Assembly: GCA_028290825.1 (NCBI GenBank)
Contig: JAQGJB010000010.1
Location: forward strand, 16,356 to 80,355
Length of the DNA stretch: 64,000 nucleotides
Direction of reading: 5' to 3'
From: Micavibrio sp.
GTDB lineage: Bacteria; Pseudomonadota; Alphaproteobacteria; Micavibrionales; Micavibrionaceae
Below the pieces are notes generated by a model. It was not told the DNA's origin. It saw only the letters and a list, made by a program, of their open reading frames with translations, and did not search any database. This document shows, piece after piece, positions 7,371 through 17,130 of this stretch. Each line of letters begins with the position of its first letter. Position 1 is the stretch's first letter. The translations under genes were made by a program, and so were the position numbers.

Positions 7371-10300
7371 TGCAGAAATTGTCATCGGTATTCGTGGCGA
7401 TACTGCAAACGCGGCTGTTATCAAGCGGGCGTTGGATGGCATCGGCGAAAGTGGCGACCGCGCCACCAGCACCGTAAAGAAAGCCGACCAGCAGCTCCAG
7501 TCTTTGGAGCGTACTGCCAACCTTGCCAAAAATGCGCTCTTCGGCCTGGTCGGTTCCTTGGGTATCCACGAGATTATTCAATTGGCAGATGGCTATACAA
7601 CGCTGACCAACCGCCTCAAGGTAGTCACGGATGACGCCGGGGAATTCAAGACCGCGCTGAAGGCTGTGGCAGAGATCGCTCGGGAAACCCAGTCCAGTGT
7701 TGCCGCAACCGGTGACGCGTTCAGCCGCTACACTCTCGCTTCAAAGGACCTCGGCAGATCGCAAGCCGAAGTCTTGCGGTTTACTCAGGCCATTTCCCAA
7801 TCTTTCCGTATTTCAGGCTCAACCGCGCAGGAAGCTGCAAACGCGGCGATCCAGCTCGGTCAGGGTCTCGCATCCGGGGCCTTGCGCGGTGACGAATTCA
7901 ACTCGGTCAGTGAACAAAACAGTGTTCTGCTGAACCTGCTCTCTAAAAGTCTCGGTAAAACGCGCGGCGAGCTGCGCGATATGGCGGGCCAAGGACAAAT
8001 CACCGCCAAGCTGCTTTTTGACACGGTACTCCCGGCTTTTAATGACCTGAATACCGCTGCGGCCGAGATTGAGCCGACAATTGGTCGCGCCACAACGGTC
8101 CTCAAAGACCGGGTCATGCTGCTGGTCGGCGGCTTCGATAAGGCGAACGGTGTCTCAAGCACACTGGCTCAATCCCTTCTGGCGCTGGCCGACAATGTCG
8201 GTGAAGTCAGCAAGGCCGCCATTGCGCTCGCTGCCCTGAGCATCCCCACACTTATTCAGGCAATGGCTACCTCGGTCAGCGCCCTTACCGTTGCTCTGGC
8301 TGCGAACCCTCTCGGCTTGTTCCTGTCCATCGCATCATCCGGTGTGGTGGCTCTGGCCCTGTATTCTGATAAAATTTATCTGCTCGGCGACAACGTTACG
8401 AGCTTTGCCGATATCTTTAAAACCGTACTTGAGGATATCAACGACCGCGTAGGCTTATTGGTTCAAAACCTCGGCTTCGTGGAGCAATTCTTTCAACGGT
8501 TCAAGCCCCAAAGCATCGCCACGACCGGCATCATGGAGCCTGTTGTTTATGACGAGTCTGTTTTAGCCGAGCTGGGTAGCGGTAGAGGCCAGTTAAGCTA
8601 TGCAGAACAGATTGGTTTAAAGTCCAAGATTAGAGCCTTGTCACGAGAAGCAGATAAAGAGCAGGCGCTGCGCAATACCGTTTCTGCACAAAACTCCTCC
8701 ATTGTTAAAGCTGGTAAATCTTCAATAGAGGATATCTTCTTTCCTGCGGGCGACGGTTCCGCCAAGGGTGGCACTGGCATTGGCGCGCTGAGCGAAGCAG
8801 CGAAAAAAGCGGAGAAAGAGGCCGACGCCTCGTACAAGCATTTCAAATCTCTGATCGATGGTGCACGCACCGAGCAACAGCGCCTTAATGATACCCTCAA
8901 GGATCTTGAGGAATCTCGCGGGATGGCCAAAACCGCCGAGGATGCTGCTGGCGTAGAAACTGCTATTTCGAACGTCCTCGAAAAGATGGAAGAACTTCGC
9001 ATTAAAGCTGAAGTTGATAGCCCGGTCGGTAAAGCTTTCAAGGCGCTGGCGAACGAGATTGATGACAGCATGCGCAAGTCTTTCCTCGGAGCATTCGAAA
9101 GCTCTGAGGGAGGATTCAAGAAGTTCCTGTCGGGTATGCGCGCTACATTTAAAACTTTCCTCGCCAACCTGGCCTATGATGCCGCTGTTCGCCCGATCCT
9201 GCTTAATGTTCTCGGTTCGGTTGGTGGCTCCATTGGCCTTTCCGGCAGTGCAACCTCGAGCATTCTGGGTTCGGGAACGAGCGGATATGCGGGCTTGCTC
9301 GGCGGGACCGGTTCGGGCGGCCTGAGCCTGAGCAGCCTCGGAAGCATCGGCAGCAGCCTCTTGAATGGCGGCCTTTACAGCAACACCCTCGGCGGGATCG
9401 GCTCGGGTATTGGCAATCTTCTGTCCGGCCAGGCTTACGGCGCAATGGGACCGTCATACGCCGCCTCGATCGGCGGAGGGGCGTTCGGCAACCTCGGTTA
9501 TGGTGCCATCGGCGGCGGTCTCGCCAGCCTGATGGGTCTGGGTAATTCAAACGGCCTTATAAGTTCAGCGGCCGGGACATTGGGCGCACTCGGTGGCGGG
9601 GCGATCGGCACATCCATAGGAACAATCCTCGGCATGGCCGGCGGACCGGTCGGCGCAATCGTCGGTTCATTCCTCGGGCCGGCACTCTCCGGACTGTTTG
9701 GGAAAAGCGGCGCGCCTTCGATGGCGCGTTCCACCCATTTTACCATGGACGCGACTGGAAAATACCTCAACGACTCTGGCACCTCTGATGGGTCGAATGA
9801 TGAGCAGGCTGCCGCGTTCTCCAGCATTTCGCAGATCTTGGCCCAGAAAGTGAATGAATTTGCCAGCATGATCGGCGCAACCTTGGACTTTGCGCCAGAT
9901 GCGGGAATTGGCCAAACCCGTCGCGAAGGCATCAATGTCGTTGTTGAGGCCGGTAAGAATGGTCAGGGCGAATTCAACATCGGGGCGAGTGATCTTGAAT
10001 CTGCTGTGAAAATCGCCCTGACGGGTATTATCTCGAATTCAGATTTCTCAGGAATTTCAGACGAACTTGAAAACACCATCAAGATCGCTATGAAAAACAG
10101 CTCTGGCGATATCGATAAGGCTGTTGCGGACATCCAGTTGGCGCAGCAAATCCTGGCGGCAACGGCAGATCCGGTAATCAACGTCGCGGCACAGATTAAC
10201 GCATTGAACGCCTCCCTTAATGACATGATGAACCGTGCCATGGCGCTCGGCCTGCCGCTTGATAAAATAACAGAATATTTCGACAAACAGCGTGAAGCTG

Positions 10301-10938
10301 GTATCGCCTTGATTAACGCGCAAGAGGACATGCTGAAGGCTCAAAAAGCCGGGTTTGCGTCCATGGAGGATATGACCAAAACCTTCAAGGATTTCCTTGA
10401 CGGTCAGGCTCTGGGGGCGGATTCCAGTCTGAACCCTATGGACCGCTTGGCGCTTGCTCAGTCGAACTTCGGCTCCCTGCTCTCTCAGGCACAGGGCGGA
10501 GATCTCAGCAAGACGCAGGACCTCATGAAAGCCGGTTCTGACCTGCTCAGTGTTGGCCATGACGTTTACGCCTCGTCGACAAGCTTTGCCGGGCTGGAAA
10601 GCTTTGTCCGGTCAAGCATCACGGCAATCGCGCATGCTGCGGGCGTGCCGGGTTACGCCAACGGCACAGGCGGCGCCATGGGCGGTGTCTCCATGGTCGG
10701 GGAACGCGGTCCTGAATTGGTAAACCTTTCCCGCGGCGCCTCCGTCATGACCGCTGGCAACACCGCCGGCGCGATGGCTTACAGCGGCAACGTTGCGAAC
10801 GATGTGGTCAAGACGAACGCCATGTCGATTAACATGCAAGCTGAAAGCGTCTCGGAAATGAAGGCTATGCGCTCCGAAATGCAGAGAATGCGTAAAATCA
10901 TGGAACGCATGACAAATAAAATGATGGTCACGGCATGA
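7360..10938 (+). CDS. Tail tape measure protein
   Basis: At 1192 residues this is the longest gene in the window. It begins IVIGIRGDTANAAVIKRAL, followed by a coiled-coil region and the tape-measure N-domain (GYTTLTNRLKVVTDD). A hydrophobic stretch lies near 285-345, a long Gly/Ser/Ala-rich segment near 620-780, and a C-terminal VGERGPELV motif typical of tape measures. It sets tail length and exits first at injection; by the usual rule of about 0.15 nm per residue the tail would be roughly 180 nm. Its stop overlaps the next start by ATGA. Confidence 0.93.
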   Translation: MSNDAEIVIGIRGDTANAAVIKRALDGIGESGDRATSTVKKADQQLQSLERTANLAKNALFGLVGSLGIHEIIQLADGYTTLTNRLKVVTDDAGEFKTALKAVAEIARETQSSVAATGDAFSRYTLASKDLGRSQAEVLRFTQAISQSFRISGSTAQEAANAAIQLGQGLASGALRGDEFNSVSEQNSVLLNLLSKSLGKTRGELRDMAGQGQITAKLLFDTVLPAFNDLNTAAAEIEPTIGRATTVLKDRVMLLVGGFDKANGVSSTLAQSLLALADNVGEVSKAAIALAALSIPTLIQAMATSVSALTVALAANPLGLFLSIASSGVVALALYSDKIYLLGDNVTSFADIFKTVLEDINDRVGLLVQNLGFVEQFFQRFKPQSIATTGIMEPVVYDESVLAELGSGRGQLSYAEQIGLKSKIRALSREADKEQALRNTVSAQNSSIVKAGKSSIEDIFFPAGDGSAKGGTGIGALSEAAKKAEKEADASYKHFKSLIDGARTEQQRLNDTLKDLEESRGMAKTAEDAAGVETAISNVLEKMEELRIKAEVDSPVGKAFKALANEIDDSMRKSFLGAFESSEGGFKKFLSGMRATFKTFLANLAYDAAVRPILLNVLGSVGGSIGLSGSATSSILGSGTSGYAGLLGGTGSGGLSLSSLGSIGSSLLNGGLYSNTLGGIGSGIGNLLSGQAYGAMGPSYAASIGGGAFGNLGYGAIGGGLASLMGLGNSNGLISSAAGTLGALGGGAIGTSIGTILGMAGGPVGAIVGSFLGPALSGLFGKSGAPSMARSTHFTMDATGKYLNDSGTSDGSNDEQAAAFSSISQILAQKVNEFASMIGATLDFAPDAGIGQTRREGINVVVEAGKNGQGEFNIGASDLESAVKIALTGIISNSDFSGISDELENTIKIAMKNSSGDIDKAVADIQLAQQILAATADPVINVAAQINALNASLNDMMNRAMALGLPLDKITEYFDKQREAGIALINAQEDMLKAQKAGFASMEDMTKTFKDFLDGQALGADSSLNPMDRLALAQSNFGSLLSQAQGGDLSKTQDLMKAGSDLLSVGHDVYASSTSFAGLESFVRSSITAIAHAAGVPGYANGTGGAMGGVSMVGERGPELVNLSRGASVMTAGNTAGAMAYSGNVANDVVKTNAMSINMQAESVSEMKAMRSEMQRMRKIMERMTNKMMVTA

Positions 10939-12611
10939 CCTACGAAGCTTTTGGCCAGTTAAGCTTTTCTCAGCTTCCGGGTGCTTATGATCGGTCAGTC
11001 GCAGATCCATTCCAAATCCTGCTACAGAGCCCCGACATTCAGCTGATGTACCTCATTGAACTTAAGCCCTACGACCCGGCGAAGATGTCCTCGTTCGCCG
11101 ATTATGGCCCGTATGGCACAAATTCTTTCTGTGACTCGGGTTTCACCTTCAGCGGTGGCGTGAGCAACGTTTTCTTGTCAGATCGCGGTTTTATCACCGA
11201 GCCATCGGACGCCCCGGCGAACCAGTATTTTTCCGCTCGCGTCGAAAACTCGTTCCAGATGGATATCTCTATCCTGACAGGCACCAGCTTCGGTGATCAG
11301 GGGCAGCCATCCTATGGCAGTATCACCATCCAGAACGGAGACGGAGAACTCGACGCGCTCCAGTCCTATTACTGGGAAGGCCGCCCCATCACGATCAAAA
11401 CCGGGTCGCTGGACTTCCGTTACGGGCAGTTTGCGACCATTCTGCAGGGGCAATGCAACTCGATCGATGTGACGGATGACCAGATCATTATCAGCATCAC
11501 CGACAACAGCCTACGTCTCGACCAAAATCTTGACGTAAACCTCTACAAAGGCACTGGGGGTCTGGAAGGGTCAAGTGATCTTAACGGAAAGCCGAAGCCG
11601 CTGACCTTCGGAGAAGTTTATAACATCGAGCCTGTGCTGGTGAACGCCGCCACGCTTGTTTACCAGGTCCATGACGGGTCAATTTTGTCTGTTGATGCCG
11701 TGCGCGACCGAGGCGTCGCACTCACCTTATCCGGCGATGTCTCCGACATTACGGCATCGGCACCGCCTCCTGGGGGGTATTACACTCAGCTATCTGCCGG
11801 ACTCATCCGTCTCGGTTCCACCCCGGGCGGCGTCATTACCGCCGACGTCCATGGCGACAATGCAGGGGGCTATGTCAACACTGTGGGTGACATCGCACAG
11901 CGCATTGTTAAAACCCGACTTGGATATCGGTCCCTCAGTTCGTCGGAGATCGACGGCGGAACCTTTAACACACTGAGTGTCGAAGTCGGACCGTGTGGCG
12001 CTTTCCTGCCTGAGACTGTTTCGGGTCGCGTGGTGTTAGACAGCCTTATCCGCCCGGCCCTCGGTTTCTGGACGTTCAGTCGTCAGGGCGTGATGATCGC
12101 CGGGATTATCGACGCGCCCGGCACGCCGATTTTCACTATCGGCCCGGATATGATTGACGATCAGGGGGTCGAACTGGTTGCCAACATCCCGACCGCCGAG
12201 ATAATCAAGGTCGGATACAGGCCTTCATGGACAGTCCAGACACCAACGGACATCGCATCCGGTGCCACCGATGCTATCAAGACCTTCGTGACCGAGGATT
12301 ATCGCTATTTAAGCAGCAAAGACCTCTCCGCCCGCGCCCAGAACGCCCAGCTCGTCGAGCAGGTCGTGCAGACCACCCTGGCCTTGCAAGCCGATGCGGA
12401 AAGGTTGCTCACGCGGATGAAGCGGGTATATGGCCAGCCCCGCAAACTCTACCGCCTCACGGTTTATGGACTGTATTTCCGTCTCTTTGTCGGCAATACC
12501 GTGAACCTCACCTATCCACGCCACGGACTGGACGCAGGCAAAAATATGCTCGTCACTCGCGTCGCTGATGATGCCGAAACCAACTCAACAATTTTGGAAC
12601 TCTGGGGATAA
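10935..12611 (+). CDS. Phage tail tip/baseplate protein
   Basis: The product has 558 residues and lies directly behind the tape measure. It opens with LIELKPYDP and a beta-rich N-terminal domain (SYGSITIQNGDGELDALQS, YYWEGRPITIKTG) like the distal-tail or hub proteins of Rhizobiales and other alphaproteobacterial siphoviruses. It ends with YGLYFRLFVGNTVNLTYPRHG, common in tail proteins that line the tail end. I cannot separate distal tail protein from hub by eye. Confidence 0.65.
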   Translation: MTYEAFGQLSFSQLPGAYDRSVADPFQILLQSPDIQLMYLIELKPYDPAKMSSFADYGPYGTNSFCDSGFTFSGGVSNVFLSDRGFITEPSDAPANQYFSARVENSFQMDISILTGTSFGDQGQPSYGSITIQNGDGELDALQSYYWEGRPITIKTGSLDFRYGQFATILQGQCNSIDVTDDQIIISITDNSLRLDQNLDVNLYKGTGGLEGSSDLNGKPKPLTFGEVYNIEPVLVNAATLVYQVHDGSILSVDAVRDRGVALTLSGDVSDITASAPPPGGYYTQLSAGLIRLGSTPGGVITADVHGDNAGGYVNTVGDIAQRIVKTRLGYRSLSSSEIDGGTFNTLSVEVGPCGAFLPETVSGRVVLDSLIRPALGFWTFSRQGVMIAGIIDAPGTPIFTIGPDMIDDQGVELVANIPTAEIIKVGYRPSWTVQTPTDIASGATDAIKTFVTEDYRYLSSKDLSARAQNAQLVEQVVQTTLALQADAERLLTRMKRVYGQPRKLYRLTVYGLYFRLFVGNTVNLTYPRHGLDAGKNMLVTRVADDAETNSTILELWG

Positions 12612-13457
12612 ATGCAAAACATTGTTATCGCCACGCCCATCCTGTCGGATAAGGCGGTTCTCAGCTCGTCTGCATCACCTGGATCTCTGCCCGTATCGAA
12701 CCTTCAGACCCGTTCGGTAAAAAAGGTATGGCGGTCACTCGATGCCACGGCGACTTTTGTCGTCATCGACATGCTGGCACCCAAGGCGATCAACCTTGTT
12801 GCTCTGATCGCTCATAATGGGTCCAGCCGCAGTTTTGGACGGGTCCGGGCTGCAGCCTCTGCTGCCGCGCTCACCGTTACGCCTGGATACGACAGCGGCC
12901 TAAAGCCCCTGCGTTCACACCAGTCGGGTTATGACGCCACATGGGCTGCAACCGTATCCGATGAGCAATATGGATCGTTGTCTAAAAACATGTTCCTGCT
13001 CTGGCTGGGAGCCACGCCTCAGACTTACCGTTACTGGCGCATTGATATTACCGACCCGGCCAGCCCGAACGGGTATTTTGATGCAGGACGCCTGTACCTG
13101 GATTATGCCTGGCAGCCATCGACAAACAAAGATTATGGCACTGGTCAGGGGATGATCGACCAAAGCCGTGATCCGCGTACCGTGACCAGTGAGCCGACTC
13201 CGACGCCGCGGCCTATCAAGCGCTACGAGGAGTTTACTCTCTCGTACATGTCCGAAGACGAAATGTACGACCACGCTTTTGAAATCGAGCGCCTGCGCGG
13301 GACAACGGGAGATGTCCTGTACCTGAACGATCCTACCGCCACGAAACACCTACAGCGCAGGTCCATTTACGGGCAGATGAAGTCCTTCCAGCCCATCGTC
13401 AATTCAGCATTCCAGATTTACCAGAAAACATTCCGCATTGAGGAGATCCTTCCATGA
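12612..13457 (+). CDS. Phage tail protein, possible carbohydrate-binding fold
   Basis: The product has 281 residues and starts immediately after the preceding stop. The sequence has the pattern of a discoidin/galactose-binding-like beta sandwich: VSNLQTRSVKKVWRS, VIDMLAPKAINLVALIAHN, then YRYWRIDITDP and FDAGRLYLDYAW. It would lie at the tail tip and may contact the cell surface. The assignment is structural resemblance, not a motif match. It overlaps the next gene by ATGA. Confidence 0.6.
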   Translation: MQNIVIATPILSDKAVLSSSASPGSLPVSNLQTRSVKKVWRSLDATATFVVIDMLAPKAINLVALIAHNGSSRSFGRVRAAASAAALTVTPGYDSGLKPLRSHQSGYDATWAATVSDEQYGSLSKNMFLLWLGATPQTYRYWRIDITDPASPNGYFDAGRLYLDYAWQPSTNKDYGTGQGMIDQSRDPRTVTSEPTPTPRPIKRYEEFTLSYMSEDEMYDHAFEIERLRGTTGDVLYLNDPTATKHLQRRSIYGQMKSFQPIVNSAFQIYQKTFRIEEILP

Positions 13458-14392
13458 CCCTTAAGGTCGCTGACCGTATTCTCGAAACCTCAACCACGAT
13501 TGGGGCAGGAACTCTCAATCTGGCCGGTCCAGCCTCGGGCTTTCGTGGCTTTTCCTCGGTTCACTCTACCGGCTCAAAGGTTGCCTACATCATCGAAGAT
13601 GGTACCTACTGGGAAACGGGCATTGGAACGCTCACCGCAGGGACACCGGACACTCTGTCGCGTGACACCGTTGTGGCGTCTTCCAATGCCAACGCTGCGG
13701 TAAACTGGGGTACGGGAACCCGCAACGTCCGTCAGGGGCCTGCCGCTTGGCTTACTCCACAGCGCGACGAACTTCTGAATTTTAAGCCTTTCACGGGCAC
13801 CGGTGCTGGTACTGGCAACGCACATACCTTCACTTATGAGCATGGTATTGCCCCGCGCGGATACAGCAACGGCATGCTGATTTTCTACTATGCACCCGGC
13901 ACCAACACTTCATCCACTGTGAACGTGAACGTTCACAGTCTCGGGAACAAGCGTCTTAAGATAAAAGGCGCTGATCCGGAAATCGGACGTATCAAGGGCG
14001 GCGATCTGATCGTAGGAATGTACGATGATGTCGGTGGGGTTGTTGACATCATCAATCCAATCGGTAGGGACCAGCCGCGCATTACCAGTATCGCCTCCTC
14101 CGCAACCCCGACGCCTAACTGTGATACGGACGATCTTTATATCATCACTGCTCAGGCCGCCGCTGCAGCGTTTGCTGCCCCAACGGGTACGCCAGTCGAT
14201 GGTCAGGTTCTCAAGATCAGAATTAAAGACAATGCGGTTGCACGCGCGCTGACATTCAATGCCATTTACAGGGCCGGCACGGATATTCCGCTGCCCACCA
14301 CAACCGTGGTGAGCAAAACCATGTATCTCGGCTTTCTCTACAACGCGGCTGACGCGAAATGGGACTTCGTCTCTTTGCTAGGAAATATTTAA
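13454..14392 (+). CDS. Phage tail fibre/baseplate protein
   Basis: The product has 312 residues. The first half resembles proteins common in alphaproteobacterial phages (VADRILETSTTIGAGTLNL, WETGIGTLTAGTPDTLSRD), which usually sit in front of host-recognition genes. The rest is beta-rich without catalytic motifs. Role in fibre attachment is inferred from position between tail-tip and adhesin genes. Confidence 0.6.
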   Translation: MTLKVADRILETSTTIGAGTLNLAGPASGFRGFSSVHSTGSKVAYIIEDGTYWETGIGTLTAGTPDTLSRDTVVASSNANAAVNWGTGTRNVRQGPAAWLTPQRDELLNFKPFTGTGAGTGNAHTFTYEHGIAPRGYSNGMLIFYYAPGTNTSSTVNVNVHSLGNKRLKIKGADPEIGRIKGGDLIVGMYDDVGGVVDIINPIGRDQPRITSIASSATPTPNCDTDDLYIITAQAAAAAFAAPTGTPVDGQVLKIRIKDNAVARALTFNAIYRAGTDIPLPTTTVVSKTMYLGFLYNAADAKWDFVSLLGNI

Positions 14393-14393
14393 T

Positions 14394-15254
14394 ATGGTTG
14401 CTCCAGTAAAAATATTTTTAACTTCAACAGGCGCGGCAAACTGGACCGTCCCGGCAGACTGGAACGATCTCAACAATTCGATTGAGGTCATAGCAGGAGG
14501 CGGCTCTGGCTGCGCGGCGGGTGGTGGGAATTATGGCGGCTCCGGTTCTGGCGGGGCTTATTCCAAAATAACAAACCTCGCGCTTACAAAAGGCGCTTTA
14601 ATTCCTGTAAACATCGGCGCTGGGGGAGCCCGAGCTATTAGCACAGGGGGTAATATTTTAGGCAATCCCGGTGGAGATACGTGGTTCGGTAATGCGTCTT
14701 ATGGAGGAGCAAACGTCGCAGCAAAAGGCGGGTTAGGTGGACTTACCGGACCAATTTCTAACACAATGGGGAACATTCTCGGCGGTCAAGCTTCAGCCGG
14801 TATCGGCTCGATTAAATATAGCGGTGGCGGTGTTCCTAATGCTGTAATCTCTGGCGTAGTTACTGGCGCGGGTGGTGCGGCTGGGCCTAACGGAAATGGT
14901 CAAGATGGCGTTTCAACGGGCGGCACTGCTTATTCTGGACGCGCTGGCGGCGCTGGTGACAACGGTTTAGGCGGCGCGGGTGGCGCGGGCGGAAGCAGCT
15001 TTACCTCGGGTAACGGGGCCGACGGGACAGAGTTCGACGCGACTCACGGGGCTGGCGGCGGCGGCGGCGCAAACTGCCCTAACTGGTTAAATGTATGTAC
15101 GGCGGGTGACGGCGGAAAATATGGTGGCGGCGGCGGCGGCGGTACAAACGGCGGGGGTTACACGAATACATCAGGCAAAGGTGGGGACGGCTTAATCGTT
15201 ATCACTTACACGCCTATCCCGGTTTCTCAATCAAGCATGTTTTTAGCAATGTAG
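14394..15254 (+). CDS. Glycine-rich tail tip adhesin (receptor-binding protein candidate)
   Basis: The product has 286 residues. A short N-terminal domain (IFLTSTGAANWTVPADWN) is followed by dozens of glycine runs separated by variable segments (GGGSGCAAGGGNYGGSGSG, GAGGAGGSSFTSGNG), ending in GLIVITYTP. Glycine-rich loops of this kind form polyglycine-II bundles in T-even Gp38-like adhesins, whose variable loops set host range. The codon use is more AT-rich than that of the flanking structural genes, suggesting separate exchange. Confidence 0.7.
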   Translation: MVAPVKIFLTSTGAANWTVPADWNDLNNSIEVIAGGGSGCAAGGGNYGGSGSGGAYSKITNLALTKGALIPVNIGAGGARAISTGGNILGNPGGDTWFGNASYGGANVAAKGGLGGLTGPISNTMGNILGGQASAGIGSIKYSGGGVPNAVISGVVTGAGGAAGPNGNGQDGVSTGGTAYSGRAGGAGDNGLGGAGGAGGSSFTSGNGADGTEFDATHGAGGGGGANCPNWLNVCTAGDGGKYGGGGGGGTNGGGYTNTSGKGGDGLIVITYTPIPVSQSSMFLAM

Positions 15255-15263
15255 GTGGAACTG

Positions 15264-15818
15264 ATGACCTTATTTTTTAAACTGCTCGTCATGGTGCTTT
15301 TATACCCCATCAAAGGGGGCCAGCACGTCACTGTCAAATTCCGGGAGAAGACGTCCGCCATCAGCGGATGGAAGGGCAAAATTATCCGTGAGATCGTCGA
15401 TGGGCATAATCTGTCAGCCATTTTGTTCGGCCTCATTACCATGTCTTTACCCGCTGCTCTCGCTTGGTACATCGGCTGCAAGCCTTCCCTTGGCGAGGAG
15501 GTTCCGGCCATCGGCGGAATCCGCGGAAACTGGGTTCATGAGGGCACCACGGACCGGATTCTCACAGGATCAGAAAGCAAAGCAATCCGCATATCTGCTT
15601 TAAAACGTGGGTTACAGCGAGGCGTTTTCATGGGTGCCTGTATTGCCTTCGCCCTGAATGACAGGAACTTTATTCTGGCCGGTGCGACATGGCCCCTGTG
15701 CGTTTTTATTGGGATTTCCATCAGCCAACTTTACCGGAATGCAATTGCAACCGGCTGGCGGACATATGAAATCGTTTACGGACTTCCCTTTGTCGTCGCT
15801 TTGTACTTCCACCTATAA
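15264..15818 (+). CDS. Phage membrane protein, unknown role
   Basis: The product has 184 residues from the ATG preceded by AGGTGG; a GTG at 15255 directly after the upstream stop is possible. It has hydrophobic segments near the N terminus, at about 50-70 (ILFGLITMSLPAALAWYIG), 120-160 and at the end (GLPFVVALYFHL), so it is a multi-span inner-membrane protein. It lies just before the lysis cassette, where holins or accessory membrane proteins occur, but no family is recognised. Confidence 0.55.
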   Translation: MTLFFKLLVMVLLYPIKGGQHVTVKFREKTSAISGWKGKIIREIVDGHNLSAILFGLITMSLPAALAWYIGCKPSLGEEVPAIGGIRGNWVHEGTTDRILTGSESKAIRISALKRGLQRGVFMGACIAFALNDRNFILAGATWPLCVFIGISISQLYRNAIATGWRTYEIVYGLPFVVALYFHL

Positions 15819-15858
15819 ACGCCCCTAAAGAGCACCCTCCTCATAGAAAGGCCACCCT

Positions 15859-16350
15859 ATGCCGATGGATATCGATGAGCGCGTCTACAATACTGAAACC
15901 AATATCAGCGCCCTGACCGGCGCCGTCAAAGAACTGGCGGTAATGGCCAAGAACGCAGAGGAACGCCATACGGAAGACCGAACGACGATGAAAGATGCAA
16001 TCGTCGCCATGAGCGAGCTGAAGGACAAGATCACAGCAGCGATCGGCATGGAAAAAGATATTAAGATCCTTAGGGAAAAGATGTTCGAGCAGAAGACTGA
16101 GGTCGACAAAGATATTAGTAGCATCACGAGCAACATCGCAGCCCTCCAGACGGACATGGACAATATAAAAACATGGAAATCGGAAATTACCGGAGGCGCC
16201 GCCGCTCTAGGTATAGGTGCAAAGGTATTCTGGATTGTACTCGGGGGCGCGATCACAACGGGCATCATTAGCCTTACGATTTATCTCCTGAAAGGGTATT
16301 TTACCGCCGGGATGATGACCGGCGCAGGGGTGATCACAGGCGTTGAATAA
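15859..16350 (+). CDS. Holin-like protein with coiled coil and C-terminal membrane segment
   Basis: The product has 163 residues. Residues 10-115 are amphipathic, with heptads (ISSITSNIAALQTDMDNIK). Residues about 118-150 contain one hydrophobic stretch (VFWIVLGGAITTGIISLTI) that may span once or as a hairpin. Size and topology match XhlA-like and similar phage lysis proteins. It stops inside the endolysin start, so the two are coupled. Holin function is inferred from topology and position. Confidence 0.6.
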   Translation: MPMDIDERVYNTETNISALTGAVKELAVMAKNAEERHTEDRTTMKDAIVAMSELKDKITAAIGMEKDIKILREKMFEQKTEVDKDISSITSNIAALQTDMDNIKTWKSEITGGAAALGIGAKVFWIVLGGAITTGIISLTIYLLKGYFTAGMMTGAGVITGVE

Positions 16351-16846
16351 AACCAGAACCGGTGCGATCTCAGCTGCGACTTTCTGCGCTGCTCTCGCTG
16401 TTTTTGTGCCTTGGAAGAACGCGGACGAAGGCTTTAGCCTCAAAGCCTATCAGGATGTCGCGAAAGTCTGGACGGCATGCCACGGCGTCGCTTATGTGCC
16501 GCCTCGATCGGTATTTACCGATGCTGAATGTAAAAAAATGGATACCGATGCCGAAACTCTTTTTCTGAACGGCGTCCGTGAGAAGCTTCTGGTTTCTGTT
16601 TCGTATCTGACTTTAGCGGCACACGCACACTTTGCTTACAACATCGGACTGGGGGCATACAGCACCTCGAAAGCTCTGACCCTCACCAATGCGGGCGACG
16701 CCGGCGGCGGATGCGACGCCATGCTGAACTGGTACAAAGCTGGCGGGCGAGATTGTCGGAAAGATAAAGGTAGCCCCTCGGGCTGCTACGGCATGTGGCT
16801 CCGCCGCATCGAAGAACGCAACGTTTGCTTGGAAGGTCTTAAATGA
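16343..16846 (+). CDS. Endolysin, phage lysozyme (GH24), SAR type
   Basis: The product has 167 residues from a TTG overlapping the upstream stop. An uncleaved-looking N-terminal hydrophobic segment (AISAATFCAALAVFVPW) precedes the catalytic region. The GH24 triad is visible as E in DEGFSLKAYQD, the D that ends this string, and T in VWTACHG. It hydrolyses the glycan of peptidoglycan. The weakly hydrophobic leader suggests a signal-anchor-release endolysin, kept inactive in the membrane until release. Several cysteines may take part in disulphide switching. Confidence 0.85.
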   Translation: MNKTRTGAISAATFCAALAVFVPWKNADEGFSLKAYQDVAKVWTACHGVAYVPPRSVFTDAECKKMDTDAETLFLNGVREKLLVSVSYLTLAAHAHFAYNIGLGAYSTSKALTLTNAGDAGGGCDAMLNWYKAGGRDCRKDKGSPSGCYGMWLRRIEERNVCLEGLK

Positions 16847-17130
16847 ACAAAACGCAGATCATTGTCTCAATCATTTTCTCACTGATCGTGTCCGGTGCCA
16901 CAGGATACATCGCGTATCGGCTCGATAAGCGTGGCTATGACCGATGCGAGACGAAATACACCGCGGCGGCGCAAGCCCAGAAGGAAACATCCCGCACAGG
17001 CATCATTCAAACGGAGAAAAAATATGACAAAATCCAGAACATCCTCGCGCGTACGCTTGGCCCTGATGATCCTGTTGGTTTGCGCGTCGAGCTTTCCATT
17101 GACAGCATGCCGGACCCTGATCGTCGCTAA
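16843..17130 (+). CDS. Inner-membrane spanin (Rz-like)
   Basis: The product has 95 residues: one N-terminal membrane segment (IIVSIIFSLIVSGATGYIAY) followed by a charged periplasmic part (TKYTAAAQAQKETSR, then IIQTEKKYDKIQNIL). It begins with ATGA overlap to the endolysin. This is the i-spanin topology, and an o-spanin gene begins inside it in another frame. The two would bridge inner and outer membrane and fuse them in the last step of lysis. Confidence 0.75.
   Translation: MNKTQIIVSIIFSLIVSGATGYIAYRLDKRGYDRCETKYTAAAQAQKETSRTGIIQTEKKYDKIQNILARTLGPDDPVGLRVELSIDSMPDPDRR

Noticed and set aside
9200..9720. Glycine-rich stretch of the tape measure as a separate repeat element
   Set aside because: It is part of one open tape-measure frame and its composition is common for this protein class.
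13917..13938. 8-bp inverted repeat (CTGTGAAC with a 6-nt loop)
   Set aside because: It lies inside a coding frame in the middle of a tail gene with no T run; I take it as a by-product of codon content.
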